Both the position numbers and the translations under genes were made by a program. This document shows, one piece after another, positions 36,653 to 46,083 of a DNA stretch of 64,000 bases. The notes under the pieces are model-generated. The model saw only the letters and a program-made list of their open reading frames with translations. It had not been told where the DNA came from and did no database searches. Origin of the DNA: Cytophagaceae bacterium (GTDB lineage Bacteria > Bacteroidota > Bacteroidia > Cytophagales > Spirosomataceae); assembly GCA_027491315.1 (NCBI GenBank), contig JAIXWL010000017.1, positions 150,422 through 214,421 on the forward strand, given 5' to 3'. Each line of letters opens with the position of its first letter. Within the stretch, counting starts at the first letter, position 1.

Positions 36653-37015
36653 ATGGAATTAAAAAACTATGAGACGGTGTTCATTTTAACTCCCGTTTTG
36701 TCTGAGCAACAGACAAAGGACGCCGTTGAAAAATTCAAGAAAGTGTTGGTAGATAACGGTGCACAAATTGTTCACGAAGATGCATGGGGCTTACGTAAGT
36801 TAGCTTATCCTATCCAGAACAAGCACACAGGTTATTACCAGATTTTTGAATTTTTAGCGGCACCAGCATTAATTGCTAAGCTTGAACTTGAGTACAAGCG
36901 TGATGAGAAGGTTATTCGCTTCTTGACATTAGCCCTTGACAAGCACGCAGTTGCGTATAATGAGAAAAAGAGAAAAGGTTTAGTAGGTAGAAAACCAGAA
37001 AAAACAGAAGCATAA
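36653..37015 (+). CDS. rpsF: 30S ribosomal protein S6
   Basis: S6 binds the central domain of 16S rRNA together with S18. The 120-residue product starts [16 protein letters not shown] and contains [21 protein letters not shown], both typical of S6. It leads a three-gene operon with rpsR (one base later) and rplI, the widely conserved order, though without ssb or priB between. Confidence 0.96.
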   Translation: MELKNYETVFILTPVLSEQQTKDAVEKFKKVLVDNGAQIVHEDAWGLRKLAYPIQNKHTGYYQIFEFLAAPALIAKLELEYKRDEKVIRFLTLALDKHAVAYNEKKRKGLVGRKPEKTEA

Positions 37016-37016
37016 G

Positions 37017-37268
37017 ATGACACTTGTAAACGAACCTGTAGATAAAAATAGTAATCGTAAAAAATATTGCCGATTTAAGAAGTCGGGTATTAAATACATT
37101 GATTTCAAAAATCCAGATTACTTATTAAAGTTAGTGAACGAGCAAGGAAAAATCTTGCCTCGTCGTATTACTGGTACTTCGTTGAAATTTCAACGTAAAG
37201 TTGCGCAAGCAGTAAAGAGATCTCGTCACTTGGCCTTAATGCCATATGTAGCTGACGGTTTAAAATAG
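37017..37268 (+). CDS. rpsR: 30S ribosomal protein S18
   Basis: The 83-residue protein has the S18 core KKYCRFKKSGIKYIDFK and the C-terminal RRITGTSLKFQRKVAQAVKR, ending in the RHLALMPYV motif. A single cysteine (in KKYCRF) remains of the ancestral zinc site. It is encoded one base after rpsF; S6 and S18 form a heterodimer in the ribosome. Confidence 0.96.
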   Translation: MTLVNEPVDKNSNRKKYCRFKKSGIKYIDFKNPDYLLKLVNEQGKILPRRITGTSLKFQRKVAQAVKRSRHLALMPYVADGLK

Positions 37269-37306
37269 ACCAGGTACATCCTAATAACATTTGATTTTAT
37301 ACAAAA

Positions 37307-37750
37307 ATGGAAATAATATTAAAAACGGATATTGCTGGATTAGGCTACAAGAACGATGTCGTGGTTGTGAAACCAGGTTACGGTCGTAACTACCTAATTC
37401 CACAAGGTTTTGCTATGATGGCAACACCGTCCAACCGCAAAGTCTTGGCTGAAAATATCAAGCAAGCGGCTCACAAGGTGGAGAAAATTCGTCAAGATGC
37501 TGCTGATTTAGCTGCTGCTATTGGTGACATGAATTTAACGATTGTTGCTAAAACTGGCGACAGTGGTAAAATCTTTGGTCGCGTTACTAGCCTTCAAATC
37601 TCTGAAATGTTGAAAGAAAAAGGATTCGATGTAGATCGTAAGAAAATCTCATTCGATAGCGAAGTAAAAACCATTGGTGATTACGCAGCTACTTTGGATT
37701 TACACAAAGAAGTGAAGCACAAAGTAACTTTCTCGGTTGTTTCTGAATAA
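37307..37750 (+). CDS. rplI: 50S ribosomal protein L9
   Basis: L9 is an elongated large-subunit protein. The 147-residue product begins MEIILKTDIAGLGYKNDVV, close to the L9 consensus, followed by KPGYGRNYLIPQGFA. A long connecting helix (about 45-75) joins the C-terminal domain containing GKIFGRVTSLQISEML. It is the last gene of the rpsF operon; a hairpin terminator follows at 37773. Confidence 0.96.
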   Translation: MEIILKTDIAGLGYKNDVVVVKPGYGRNYLIPQGFAMMATPSNRKVLAENIKQAAHKVEKIRQDAADLAAAIGDMNLTIVAKTGDSGKIFGRVTSLQISEMLKEKGFDVDRKKISFDSEVKTIGDYAATLDLHKEVKHKVTFSVVSE

Positions 37751-37772
37751 GGAATAATACAGAATAAATAGG

Positions 37773-37813
37773 AAGTCGTATCGGAGCTAATCTGGTACGA
37801 CTTTCTTGTTTTA
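37773..37813 (+). terminator. likely terminator of the rplI operon
   Basis: Arms AAGTCGTA (37773-37780) and TACGACTT (37796-37803) enclose a 15-base loop and are followed by TCTTGTTTTA. The tail is T-rich but interrupted. The next 100 bases to the convergent icd terminator hold no open frame of note. Confidence 0.6.
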
Positions 37814-37913
37814 TGGGCTATGTGTCTTACTGAAGTATGGCTTGCCTCAAACCTAAACCTGGACAGGGAAGTAATTAGTCGAATGAATAAAGCTTTATTT
37901 ATTTTTATTCTAA

Positions 37914-37955
37914 AGCAAAAAAATCCCCTCGATTTCTCAAGGGGATTTTAATTTT
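37914..37955 (-). terminator. terminator of icd (bidirectional)
   Basis: Arms AAATCCCCT (37921-37929) and AGGGGATTT (37940-37948) pair with a ten-base loop. On the minus strand the hairpin is followed by a T-run (A-run at 37914-37920 on the plus strand), as expected for icd. The plus-strand side also ends in TTTTTT. Confidence 0.8.
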
Positions 37956-37968
37956 TTGAAGGAAAGGA

Positions 37969-39201
37969 TTATTTCCCTAAAGCCGCTTTTAAATTTTCAT
38001 CTAAAGCGGTTAAGAATTCTTCAGTATATAAGTAATGCTCTCCATGTTGTACTTTATTTCCATGGATACATACTGCTAAATCTTTCGTCATTTTTCCTGA
38101 CTCCACGGTTTCCACACAAACCTTTTCTAAGGTTTGGCAGAAATTAATCAAAGCCTGGTTGTTATCTAATTTACCGCGGAACTCTAAACCACGAGTCCAA
38201 GCAAAGATAGATGCGATTGGGTTGGTAGAAGTAGGCTTTCCAGCTTGGTGATCACGGTAGTGACGAGTCACCGTTCCGTGAGCAGCTTCTGCTTCCATTA
38301 CTTTTCCATCTGGAGTAATTAATACGGAAGTCATCAAACCTAATGAACCAAAACCTTGAGCTACGGTATCAGACTGAACGTCTCCATCGTAGTTTTTACA
38401 AGCCCAAACAAAATTACCATTCCATTTCAAGGCAGAAGCTACCATGTCATCAATTAAACGATGCTCATAAACAATGCCTTTTGCATCAAATTGCGCTTTG
38501 TAGTCAGCTTGATAGATTTCTTCAAAGATATCTTTGAAACGGCCATCGTATTTCTTTAAGATGGTGTTTTTAGTAGATAAGTATAAAGGCCATCCTTTGC
38601 TCAAAGCCATGTTAAAGCATGAGTGAGCAAAACCACGGATTGACTCATCTGTATTGTACATCGTTAATGCCACACCGTCACCTTTAAAGTTGTATACCTC
38701 AAAAGTTTGAGCATCACCGCCATCTTCTGGAGTGAAAGTAACCGTTAATTTACCTTTTCCTTTAGTTACAAAATCCGTAGCACGGTATTGGTCTCCAAAA
38801 GCGTGACGACCAATCATGATAGGAGCAGTCCAGTTAGGAACTAAACGGGGTACGTTGGCACATACGATTGGCTCTCTAAATACGGTTCCATCTAGGATAT
38901 TACGGATAGTGCCGTTTGGCGACTTCCACATTTGTTTCAAATCAAATTCGGTTACACGAGCCTCATCTGGAGTGATGGTTGCGCATTTGATACCTACACC
39001 ATATTTCTTGATTGCCTCAGCAGCCTCAATCGTTACTTGGTCATTGGTTTCATCACGATACTCTACCCCTAAGTCATAGTATTTAATATCTAGATCTAAA
39101 TAAGGTAAGATCAATTTATCCTTGATGAATTTCCAAATGATTCGGGTCATTTCATCGCCGTCCAGTTCTACGACAGGGTTAGCTACTTTAATTTTTTCCA
39201 T
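37969..39201 (-). CDS. icd: NADP-dependent isocitrate dehydrogenase, eukaryote-like type
   Basis: It oxidises isocitrate to 2-oxoglutarate in the TCA cycle. The 410-residue sequence belongs to the homodimeric subfamily shared with mitochondrial and cytosolic [18 protein letters not shown] at the N-terminus, [20 protein letters not shown] around the substrate-binding Ser and Arg, and [32 protein letters not shown] split over the metal site. It differs from the E. coli Icd type. A TACCTTTG box on the minus strand at 39265-39272 may be its -7 element. Confidence 0.94.
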   Translation of the reverse strand: MEKIKVANPVVELDGDEMTRIIWKFIKDKLILPYLDLDIKYYDLGVEYRDETNDQVTIEAAEAIKKYGVGIKCATITPDEARVTEFDLKQMWKSPNGTIRNILDGTVFREPIVCANVPRLVPNWTAPIMIGRHAFGDQYRATDFVTKGKGKLTVTFTPEDGGDAQTFEVYNFKGDGVALTMYNTDESIRGFAHSCFNMALSKGWPLYLSTKNTILKKYDGRFKDIFEEIYQADYKAQFDAKGIVYEHRLIDDMVASALKWNGNFVWACKNYDGDVQSDTVAQGFGSLGLMTSVLITPDGKVMEAEAAHGTVTRHYRDHQAGKPTSTNPIASIFAWTRGLEFRGKLDNNQALINFCQTLEKVCVETVESGKMTKDLAVCIHGNKVQHGEHYLYTEEFLTALDENLKAALGK

Positions 39202-39337
39202 TGTTTAATACAAGTAAATGATGTTACGTTTAGAAAATTACCAGACCTCGTCATGATAATCCTGCAAAGGTAAAGACTAAATCTTTTTTACTCCATTATT
39301 TCCGCCTAAATTTGAAGAATTTACCAATAAATTTTTC

Positions 39338-40171
39338 ATGGAGACGATTATTAAAATTGCATGTAAGGATGAGAAGGGCTTAGTTCATAAAATTACAGGC
39401 ATCTTGTTGGAACAATTAGTCAACGTGACTCAAACCAATGAGTTTGTGGATGAGGAGTCTGATCGTTTCTTTATGCGGATATCTTTTACAGGGTCATGTG
39501 ATTTGGCCTTGGTAAAAAGCCAATTGATTGACCTACTTCCAGAAAAATCAGAGGTAGAAATTATACCTCCTAAGCAAAAGCGTGTTCTAATTTTAGTCAC
39601 TAAAGAGCATCATTGTTTAGGTGAATTATTGATTAAGCACCAATATCAAGACTTGAATTTTAAATTGGAAGGTGTTATTGCTAACCATGAGGACCTAGCT
39701 CCACTGTGTCAGCAGTTCCAGGTGCCCTTTCATTATATTTCTGCCGATGGTTTATCTCGGGAGGCCCACGAGGATTTACTTAATCAGCAGATTGATTTCT
39801 ATCAACCTGATTTAATTGTCCTGGCCAAATACATGCGAATATTGACACCTCAATTTTCCAAAAAATACCTGGGTCGTCTCATAAATATCCATCATTCCTT
39901 CTTGCCAGCATTCATTGGGGCTAGGCCATACCAACAAGCCTTCAATCGGGGTGTTAAGATTATCGGTGCCACGGCTCATTTTGTTACCGATGATTTAGAT
40001 GAAGGACCTATCATTTGTCAAGAGATTGTACCTGTGAATCATACCTATTCGGCTAAAGATATGTCCAAGGCAGGTAAGGATGTGGAGAAAATTGTATTAG
40101 CCAAGGCTTTGCGCTTGGTTTTAGAGGATCGGGTTTTTATTCATCAAAACAAGACCATCTTATTTGAATAA
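39338..40171 (+). CDS. purU: formyltetrahydrofolate deformylase PurU
   Basis: PurU hydrolyses 10-formyltetrahydrofolate to formate and tetrahydrofolate, balancing one-carbon pools. The 277-residue protein has an N-terminal ACT domain (about 1-78) and a formyltransferase-fold domain with Asn183 and His185 (LINIHHSFLPAFIGA) and Asp221 (TDDLDEGPII). The ACT domain and the HHSFLPAF motif distinguish it from PurN and Fmt, both also in the window. It precedes ffh by about 50 bases. Confidence 0.95.
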   Translation: METIIKIACKDEKGLVHKITGILLEQLVNVTQTNEFVDEESDRFFMRISFTGSCDLALVKSQLIDLLPEKSEVEIIPPKQKRVLILVTKEHHCLGELLIKHQYQDLNFKLEGVIANHEDLAPLCQQFQVPFHYISADGLSREAHEDLLNQQIDFYQPDLIVLAKYMRILTPQFSKKYLGRLINIHHSFLPAFIGARPYQQAFNRGVKIIGATAHFVTDDLDEGPIICQEIVPVNHTYSAKDMSKAGKDVEKIVLAKALRLVLEDRVFIHQNKTILFE

Positions 40172-40224
40172 TTTTTGATTTAAAAAGCGTAAATTGCAGT
40201 CCCTTTTTTAATTGATTCAAAATT

Positions 40225-41559
40225 ATGTTTGAGAATTTAAGTTCGAAGTTAAACTCTGCCATGCGTACCCTAAAGGGGAATGGCCGAATTACGGATGTCA
40301 ATGTAGCGGCAACGGTTAAGGAAATTAGAAGAGCCTTAATGGATGCCGACGTGAACTATAAAGTAGCCAAGGAAATTACTGATCGAATTAAGGAGCAGGC
40401 TTTGGGTCAAAAGATTTTGATTTCAGTAGAACCTGGTCAATTATTGGTGAAGATTGTTCACGAAGAATTGACTCAATTGATGGGAGGCCAAAAGCAAGAA
40501 ATCAATTTGAAAGGAGACCCTTCTGTGGTTTTAATTGCAGGTCTACAGGGTTCTGGTAAAACTACTTTTTCTGGAAAATTAGCGCAATACATCAAAAAAG
40601 GAGGCCGTCAAGTTTTATTGGTGGCTTGTGATATTTACCGTCCTGCGGCGATTGACCAATTGAAAGTGTTGGGAGAGCAAGTAGGGGTAGAGGTATATGC
40701 TGAACCAGAAAATAAGAATGCGGTAAGCATTGCAGAAAATGCTTTATCATATGCTCGTAAAATGGGTAAGAAAGTCGTGATTGTCGATACCGCAGGTCGT
40801 TTGGCGGTGGACGAGGCGATGATGAATGAGATTGCAGCGGTGAAAGCTGCCATTAAGCCTACCGAGATTTTGTTCGTAGTGGATTCCATGACGGGTCAAG
40901 ATGCGGTAAATACGGCCAAGACCTTCAACGATCGTTTGGATTTTGATGGGGTGGTGTTGACTAAATTGGATGGTGATTCTCGTGGTGGTGCGGCTTTATC
41001 TATCCGTCAGGTAGTTGAAAAACCGATCAAGTTTATTTCTACAGGAGAGAAGATGGAAGCCTTGGATCAGTTTTATCCTGATCGTATGGCGAACCGTATT
41101 TTGGGTATGGGCGACGTCCTTTCATTGGTAGAAAGAGCACAGCAAGCCTTTGATGAAGATGAAGCAGCCCGTTTAAATAAGAAGATACGTCAGAATAATT
41201 TCTCATTTGAGGATTTTTATGCGCAGTTGCAGCAAATCAAAAAAATGGGAAATATCAAGGATTTGATGGGGATGGTGCCAGGTATGGGTCAAGCAGTTAA
41301 GGATGTAGATATTTCGAATGATTCATTCAAGCCAATTGAGGCAATCATTCAATCGATGACTTTGAAAGAGCGTCAAAATCCTGATATATTGAACCCTTCG
41401 CGCAAAAATCGTATTGCTGTTGGGTCGGGTACCTCGATTCAGCAGGTTAATAACTTATTGAAGCAGTTTGAAGATATGCGTAAAATGATGCGCATGATGA
41501 ACAAAGTGCAGGATGGCAAGATGAAAATGCCTAACATGGCGAATATGATGAAGCGCTAA
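40225..41559 (+). CDS. ffh: signal recognition particle protein Ffh (SRP54)
   Basis: Ffh binds signal sequences and SRP RNA and targets ribosomes to the membrane with FtsY. The 444-residue protein has an N domain, the GTPase P-loop GLQGSGKTT (106-114), the DTAGRL motif, TKLDGDSRGGAALS, and a methionine-rich M domain (about 300-444) ending in KMMRMMNKVQ. An SRP RNA gene was not seen in the window. A strong terminator follows. Confidence 0.96.
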   Translation: MFENLSSKLNSAMRTLKGNGRITDVNVAATVKEIRRALMDADVNYKVAKEITDRIKEQALGQKILISVEPGQLLVKIVHEELTQLMGGQKQEINLKGDPSVVLIAGLQGSGKTTFSGKLAQYIKKGGRQVLLVACDIYRPAAIDQLKVLGEQVGVEVYAEPENKNAVSIAENALSYARKMGKKVVIVDTAGRLAVDEAMMNEIAAVKAAIKPTEILFVVDSMTGQDAVNTAKTFNDRLDFDGVVLTKLDGDSRGGAALSIRQVVEKPIKFISTGEKMEALDQFYPDRMANRILGMGDVLSLVERAQQAFDEDEAARLNKKIRQNNFSFEDFYAQLQQIKKMGNIKDLMGMVPGMGQAVKDVDISNDSFKPIEAIIQSMTLKERQNPDILNPSRKNRIAVGSGTSIQQVNNLLKQFEDMRKMMRMMNKVQDGKMKMPNMANMMKR

Positions 41560-41582
41560 GTTTCATTCAAGAAAAAGCATAG

Positions 41583-41610
41583 AAAAAGGGAGCTTAGGCT
41601 CCCTTTTTAG
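41583..41610 (+). terminator. rho-independent terminator of ffh
   Basis: Arms AAAAAGGGAGC (41583-41593) and GCTCCCTTTTT (41598-41608) pair perfectly around a TTAG loop. The A and T runs at both ends let it serve the convergent small gene as well. Confidence 0.9.
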
Positions 41611-41612
41611 TT

Positions 41613-42020
41613 TTATTGGCTAGGTTTTGTTTCTCGGATTTCAACCAATTTCACCAAGGCTTCCAACATGTATGTGATTGGTATAAAGATTAAAAATGCA
41701 TAAGCCATAATCCGAGTGTTCAAGTGATACACGATTGGAAAATTGGCAGCCATCATGGCCAATGTAAATGTGGGTAGCTTATGTCTAATCAAGGCAATCT
41801 TCAAGTGAATAAATTTATTATTAGCCGAAACGATAGTGGGTTTTGACTTAACTATTCCAAAGAAAATAAGCCTTAATCTGAAATGTCCATAATTTTTAGA
41901 TAATTCCCCTAATTGAATTTCATTTTGTAAAGGGAAAAGGACACCATCAATTTCTAATTTACAAGGAATAAATAGGGTGAAGTATATCGGAGTTTGATCG
42001 AAATACAAAGTTGTATTCAT
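41613..42020 (-). CDS. hypothetical protein with hydrophobic C-terminal half
   Basis: About 135 residues from the start at 42020 (MNTTLYFDQTPIYFTLFIP); an in-frame ATG at 42053 would add 11 residues. The first 55 residues look like a small beta-rich domain. The second half carries one or two hydrophobic segments (about 75-92 and 97-120, IMAYAFLIFIPITYMLEAL). I recognise no family. Codon use looks ordinary, and the frame ends three bases after the ffh terminator, on the opposite strand. Confidence 0.5.
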   Translation of the reverse strand: MNTTLYFDQTPIYFTLFIPCKLEIDGVLFPLQNEIQLGELSKNYGHFRLRLIFFGIVKSKPTIVSANNKFIHLKIALIRHKLPTFTLAMMAANFPIVYHLNTRIMAYAFLIFIPITYMLEALVKLVEIRETKPSQ

Positions 42021-42134
42021 GGGATTTAGTGGTTTTGGTATATGTATAAACAAGCATCAAATAAGCTTAAAGCCTTTGAAAATTGTCTAATAAAAGTAGG
42101 TAATATTTGAAATCAAGCCTTTAAGCTAGGATAA

Positions 42135-42176
42135 ATTATAAGTTTACTGATAAATTATTATCAATAAACTTATAAT
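42135..42176. repeat. long AT-rich inverted repeat downstream of pheT
   Basis: Two 19-base arms (42135-42153 and 42158-42176) are complementary except at one position, with a four-base loop. Composition is almost all A and T. It sits 22 bases beyond the pheT stop on the pheT transcript and may stabilise or end that mRNA, although no clean T-run follows. Confidence 0.6.
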
Positions 42177-42198
42177 CTGCCTAAAGCTGAATTGGAAA

Positions 42199-44634
42199 TT
42201 ACTTCCGAATAATCGCTCCTAATTCTTTCTCAAAACATTGAATGAATCGCTCCATGGTGGAGTCAATCACCTTGTCGGTCAAGGTTTGATTTTCATCTTG
42301 CAAGATGAAACTAATGGAATATGATTTCTTGCCTTCGCCTAAGTTTTTGCCTTCATAAACATCAAAAATAGCCACTTGCTTCAAGATATTTTTTTCGGTT
42401 TGCTCCGCTACCCGTTGGATCGCTTGAAAACTTACTTCTTTATTGATAACCAAAGATAAATCACGTCTTACCTCTGGGAACTTCGAAATTTCTTGGTAGA
42501 CAAAATCACTTTTCTCTTGTTTTACCCAATAATCCCAATCGAAATCCGCCATAAAGACATCCTGCTTGACATCAAATTTATCCGCCAAATTTGGGTGAAT
42601 CATGCCTAATTCAAGGCAAGTTTTCTTTTGAACAGAAATACGCAAACCATAGGCAAAAACAGAGGATCCTTCTATGACTTCGGTATCAAATGGCTTATTG
42701 CCTAAATGTTGCATTAAGGCCTTACTCACTTGAAATAAATGATATAATTTCGATTTTTGAGGGGTTTGATCCCACGTTTCTCCCTGCCAAAGCCCGGTCG
42801 CATATAAGGCAAGATGACGTTTTTCTAGGTATTTAGCTCCTTTTTTATGATAGGTTTTACCAAATTCAAATAATTTCAAATCCTTCTGACGACGGTTGAT
42901 GTTATGGGCCAAAGCTTCTAAACCATGGAATACCATGTGCTGGCGCATAACACCTAAATCTTCCGAAAGTTTATTCAAAATCTCTACAGATTCAAAACTT
43001 AGATCCTGTTGAATCCAGGTATGAAACTCCGCCTTTGTCAAGGAATTACTAATAATTTCCTGAAACCCTTTGGCTGCTAATTGATATGAAACCGTTTGTT
43101 GGACTTTTTCTTTATCCAAGGCAGGAAACTCGGAAATGAAATGAGCACTTAAATGTTCTGACAATGGAATGTTATCCAAGCCATGTATTCTCAAAATTTC
43201 TTCAATCAAATCCGCTTCTCTCGTTACATCTACTCGATAGGCTGGGGCAATGGCAGTGAATCCTTGAGCATTGATGTTTACTAAAGTGAAATCTAATGCT
43301 TGAAGTATTTCTTGAATACGAGCTGGCGCTAATTCAATTCCCATGATGGATTGAATGCGTTCAAAGGTCATCTCAATTTTGGCTAATTCAGGTTGGTTAG
43401 GGTAATAATCCAATAAAGTAGAAGCTACTTTTCCTCCTGCTAATTCCTGAATTAAGATGGTCGCATATTGTAAGGCTAATAATTTAGCTTCCACATCGGT
43501 TCCTCGTTCAAAACGGAAAGAAGCATCTGTTTTTAAGCCATGCACTTGAGACGATTTACGAATACGCTCCGGTTTGAAATGGGCTACCTCTAAAAATACA
43601 CGCGTAGTGCTTTCTTGAATGCTCGAATTGGCTCCCCCCATGATTCCGGCTAATCCTATCGGACCAGCAGCATCACAAATCATGATTTCTTCTCCGTCAA
43701 GTTTACGTTCTACTCCGTCCAAAGTAGTAAAGGAAGTTCCAGCCGCTAAGGTCTTAACAATTAGTTGTTGCCCTTTTATTTGTTCTGCATCATAGGCATG
43801 CATCGGTTGACCCAATCCATGGCAAATGAAATTAGTTATATCTACAATATTATTGATCGGACGTAAGCCAATAGCTTGTAAACGGTCCTTCAACCATTCG
43901 GGTGAAGGGCCAACTTGAACTTGATCTAGGCTAATACCGCAAAAACGGGTACAGCCCTCATCTTCAATTTTAACCTGTACAGGAAAGTTGTTGGGACCTT
44001 CTTGGAAAGCAGAAACATCAGGTAATTGAATGGCTAAACCACTCACCGCACGAATATCTCGAGCGACACCCCAATGAGAAGCGGCATCTGCACGGTTGGG
44101 AGTAAGACCAATTTCTAATACTAAATCCGATTGAATTTTGAAATATGTGGTAGCTGGTGTGCCATTCGCCAAATCTGTTTCTAAAACCAATATGCCGTCA
44201 TGTGAATCTCCAATACCTATTTCATCTTCAGCACAAATCATGCCTTCAGAAACTTGTCCGTAAACTTTTCTTTTTTCAATGGTAAACACGGGTTTACCCT
44301 CTTTGTCGTACAACGTAGTCCCTGGGGTAGCTACAATTACTTTTTGACCTTGGGCTACATTGGCCGCTCCACAAACGATTTGAAGTAATTCATCTTGTCC
44401 TACGTCCACCGTAGTGGCACTCAAGGTTTTTTCTTTGACTTGGAATTTTTCACAGCTAATCACTTCACCTACCACAAAACCTTTTAATCCACCAGGAATT
44501 TGATCATGTGCTTCTATGCCTTCTACCTCCAGCCCTGTATTAGTTAAAAGAACATCCAATTCTTCAGGACTACCTTGGTGTGGAAGTTGTGATAAATCGA
44601 TAAAATCGTTAAGCCAAGTTGTTGAAATCTTCAT
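42199..44634 (-). CDS. pheT: phenylalanyl-tRNA synthetase beta subunit
   Basis: The 811-residue beta subunit of PheRS charges tRNA-Phe together with PheS. The N-terminal part has WLNDFIDLS and an OB-type tRNA-binding domain (about 40-155, with CGAANVAQGQKV). The B3/4 editing domain contains DITNFICHGLGQPMHAYD, and the B5 domain has TPNRADAASHWGVARD-like context upstream. The C-terminal FDX-ACB domain begins around 715 (KFPEVRRDLSLVI). pheS is not in the window. def lies just upstream on the same strand (6 bases), so the two are probably co-transcribed. Confidence 0.95.
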   Translation of the reverse strand: MKISTTWLNDFIDLSQLPHQGSPEELDVLLTNTGLEVEGIEAHDQIPGGLKGFVVGEVISCEKFQVKEKTLSATTVDVGQDELLQIVCGAANVAQGQKVIVATPGTTLYDKEGKPVFTIEKRKVYGQVSEGMICAEDEIGIGDSHDGILVLETDLANGTPATTYFKIQSDLVLEIGLTPNRADAASHWGVARDIRAVSGLAIQLPDVSAFQEGPNNFPVQVKIEDEGCTRFCGISLDQVQVGPSPEWLKDRLQAIGLRPINNIVDITNFICHGLGQPMHAYDAEQIKGQQLIVKTLAAGTSFTTLDGVERKLDGEEIMICDAAGPIGLAGIMGGANSSIQESTTRVFLEVAHFKPERIRKSSQVHGLKTDASFRFERGTDVEAKLLALQYATILIQELAGGKVASTLLDYYPNQPELAKIEMTFERIQSIMGIELAPARIQEILQALDFTLVNINAQGFTAIAPAYRVDVTREADLIEEILRIHGLDNIPLSEHLSAHFISEFPALDKEKVQQTVSYQLAAKGFQEIISNSLTKAEFHTWIQQDLSFESVEILNKLSEDLGVMRQHMVFHGLEALAHNINRRQKDLKLFEFGKTYHKKGAKYLEKRHLALYATGLWQGETWDQTPQKSKLYHLFQVSKALMQHLGNKPFDTEVIEGSSVFAYGLRISVQKKTCLELGMIHPNLADKFDVKQDVFMADFDWDYWVKQEKSDFVYQEISKFPEVRRDLSLVINKEVSFQAIQRVAEQTEKNILKQVAIFDVYEGKNLGEGKKSYSISFILQDENQTLTDKVIDSTMERFIQCFEKELGAIIRK

Positions 44635-44640
44635 ATTCGA

Positions 44641-45213
44641 TTACCTAGGGAATTTCATTTTATAATCCACAGAAACTTTTCCGCGGGTGATATCCATTAA
44701 TTTATTTTTGATTAGGCGTTTTTTAACCACATTCAAATGATCGGTGAAAAGAATGCCTTCAATATGGTCGTATTCATGTTGGATGATTCGAGCGGCTAAT
44801 CCTTCAAAAACTTCTTCTTTTTCTTCCCAATGCTCGGTATAATAGTGAATTTTGACATATTCTGGTCGCCATACTTCACCTCTTATACCCGGAATGGATA
44901 AGCAGCCTTCTTCAAATCCCCATTCTTCCCCTGTTTCATCTATGATCGTTGGGTTGACAAAAACCTTTTTGAAATCTATCAAAGAAGTATCAATATCCTC
45001 ATCCTCTTCCCCTTCATTCATCGGGCGTCCATCCACCACAAATAGACGGATGTCCTTACCAATTTGAGGAGCGGCCAAACCTACTCCACTTGCAGCATAC
45101 ATGGTCTCAAACATGTCATCAGCAAGTGTGATTAAGTCAATACTGCCTGGCTCTATGTCTTTAGCTACCTTTCTAAGAACAGGGTCACCGTAGGGTATGA
45201 TTGGGTATATCAT
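44641..45213 (-). CDS. def: peptide deformylase
   Basis: Def removes the N-formyl group from nascent proteins. The three conserved motifs are GVGLAAPQIG (43-52), EEGCLSIPG (101-109, metal ligand Cys104) and QHEYDH (145-150, with His146, Glu147 and His150). The start at 45213 (MIYPIIPYGDPVLRK) is preferred; ATG 45219 adds two residues. The DEEDE-rich insert near residues 67-75 (MNEGEEDEDID) lengthens the protein, as is common in Bacteroidota. It precedes pheT. Confidence 0.95.
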   Translation of the reverse strand: MIYPIIPYGDPVLRKVAKDIEPGSIDLITLADDMFETMYAASGVGLAAPQIGKDIRLFVVDGRPMNEGEEDEDIDTSLIDFKKVFVNPTIIDETGEEWGFEEGCLSIPGIRGEVWRPEYVKIHYYTEHWEEKEEVFEGLAARIIQHEYDHIEGILFTDHLNVVKKRLIKNKLMDITRGKVSVDYKMKFPR

Positions 45214-45369
45214 GGTCAATGGAATTCAAACTACGAATTTAACTAAATTAAATGGAAAGCCCGCTAAACCTTTATGCTTTGGAATGTCTAAATAGGACTG
45301 ATTTCAGCATATTTTTTGTAATTTTGTGGGATTAAATCCTGAGTAGCAATTTAACCTAGAAAAAATAAT

Positions 45370-45987
45370 ATGAATAGAAACTTCTTTAAGGCGCATCCAT
45401 GGCATGGAATTCAAATTGGTGATCAAATGCCAGAATTGGTAACGGCTTTTATTGAAATTGTGCCGACTGACACCGTTAAATATGAAATTGACAAGCAGAC
45501 AGGCTATTTGAAGATCGATCGTCCTCAAAAGTTTTCTAATATAGTACCCGCCTTATATGGCTTTTTACCTCAAACATATTGTGCAGAAGGAATTGCTGAA
45601 TTGGCTAGAAAATATTCTGGAAAGGAGATTTTACAAGGAGACGGCGATCCATTAGATATTTGTGTCTTATCTGAGCGTGCCATTACCCATGGAGATATTT
45701 TATGTCAAGCCATTCCTATCGGAGGTATACGTATGATTGACAAAGGTGAGGCAGATGATAAGATTATTGCGGTGTTGAAAGATGATCCTATTTATGGTAA
45801 ATGGAGAGATATCTCTGATGCACCTAAGGATATTGTCCAGCGACTAAGACATTATTTCTGGACATATAAAATGCTACCAGGTGAGACAAGTTCGTTGGCA
45901 GTAGATATTGATGATGTATATGGAAGAGAAGTGGCTCATGAAGTAATTCGTCAATCAAGGGAGGATTACCGTAAAAACTTCGGATAG
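45370..45987 (+). CDS. ppa: inorganic pyrophosphatase (family I)
   Basis: Ppa hydrolyses pyrophosphate released by biosynthesis. The 205-residue protein has VKYEIDKQTGYLKIDR around the active-site Lys/Glu/Arg, and the metal-binding signature GDGDPLDICVL with Asp91, Asp93 and Asp96. GGIRMIDKGEADDKI supplies further Asp ligands. It is divergent from def, with a TAATTTTG box at 45319-45326 that may be its -7 element. It is longer at the N-terminus than the E. coli enzyme. Confidence 0.94.
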   Translation: MNRNFFKAHPWHGIQIGDQMPELVTAFIEIVPTDTVKYEIDKQTGYLKIDRPQKFSNIVPALYGFLPQTYCAEGIAELARKYSGKEILQGDGDPLDICVLSERAITHGDILCQAIPIGGIRMIDKGEADDKIIAVLKDDPIYGKWRDISDAPKDIVQRLRHYFWTYKMLPGETSSLAVDIDDVYGREVAHEVIRQSREDYRKNFG

Positions 45988-46083
45988 TCATTTATCCGTT
46001 GTTTGTATGAATTTTCCTTTGAACATATTTTGTGATGGATTGTTATCTATTGACTTCAAATTCGCAAATAAATTTAAATAGAT

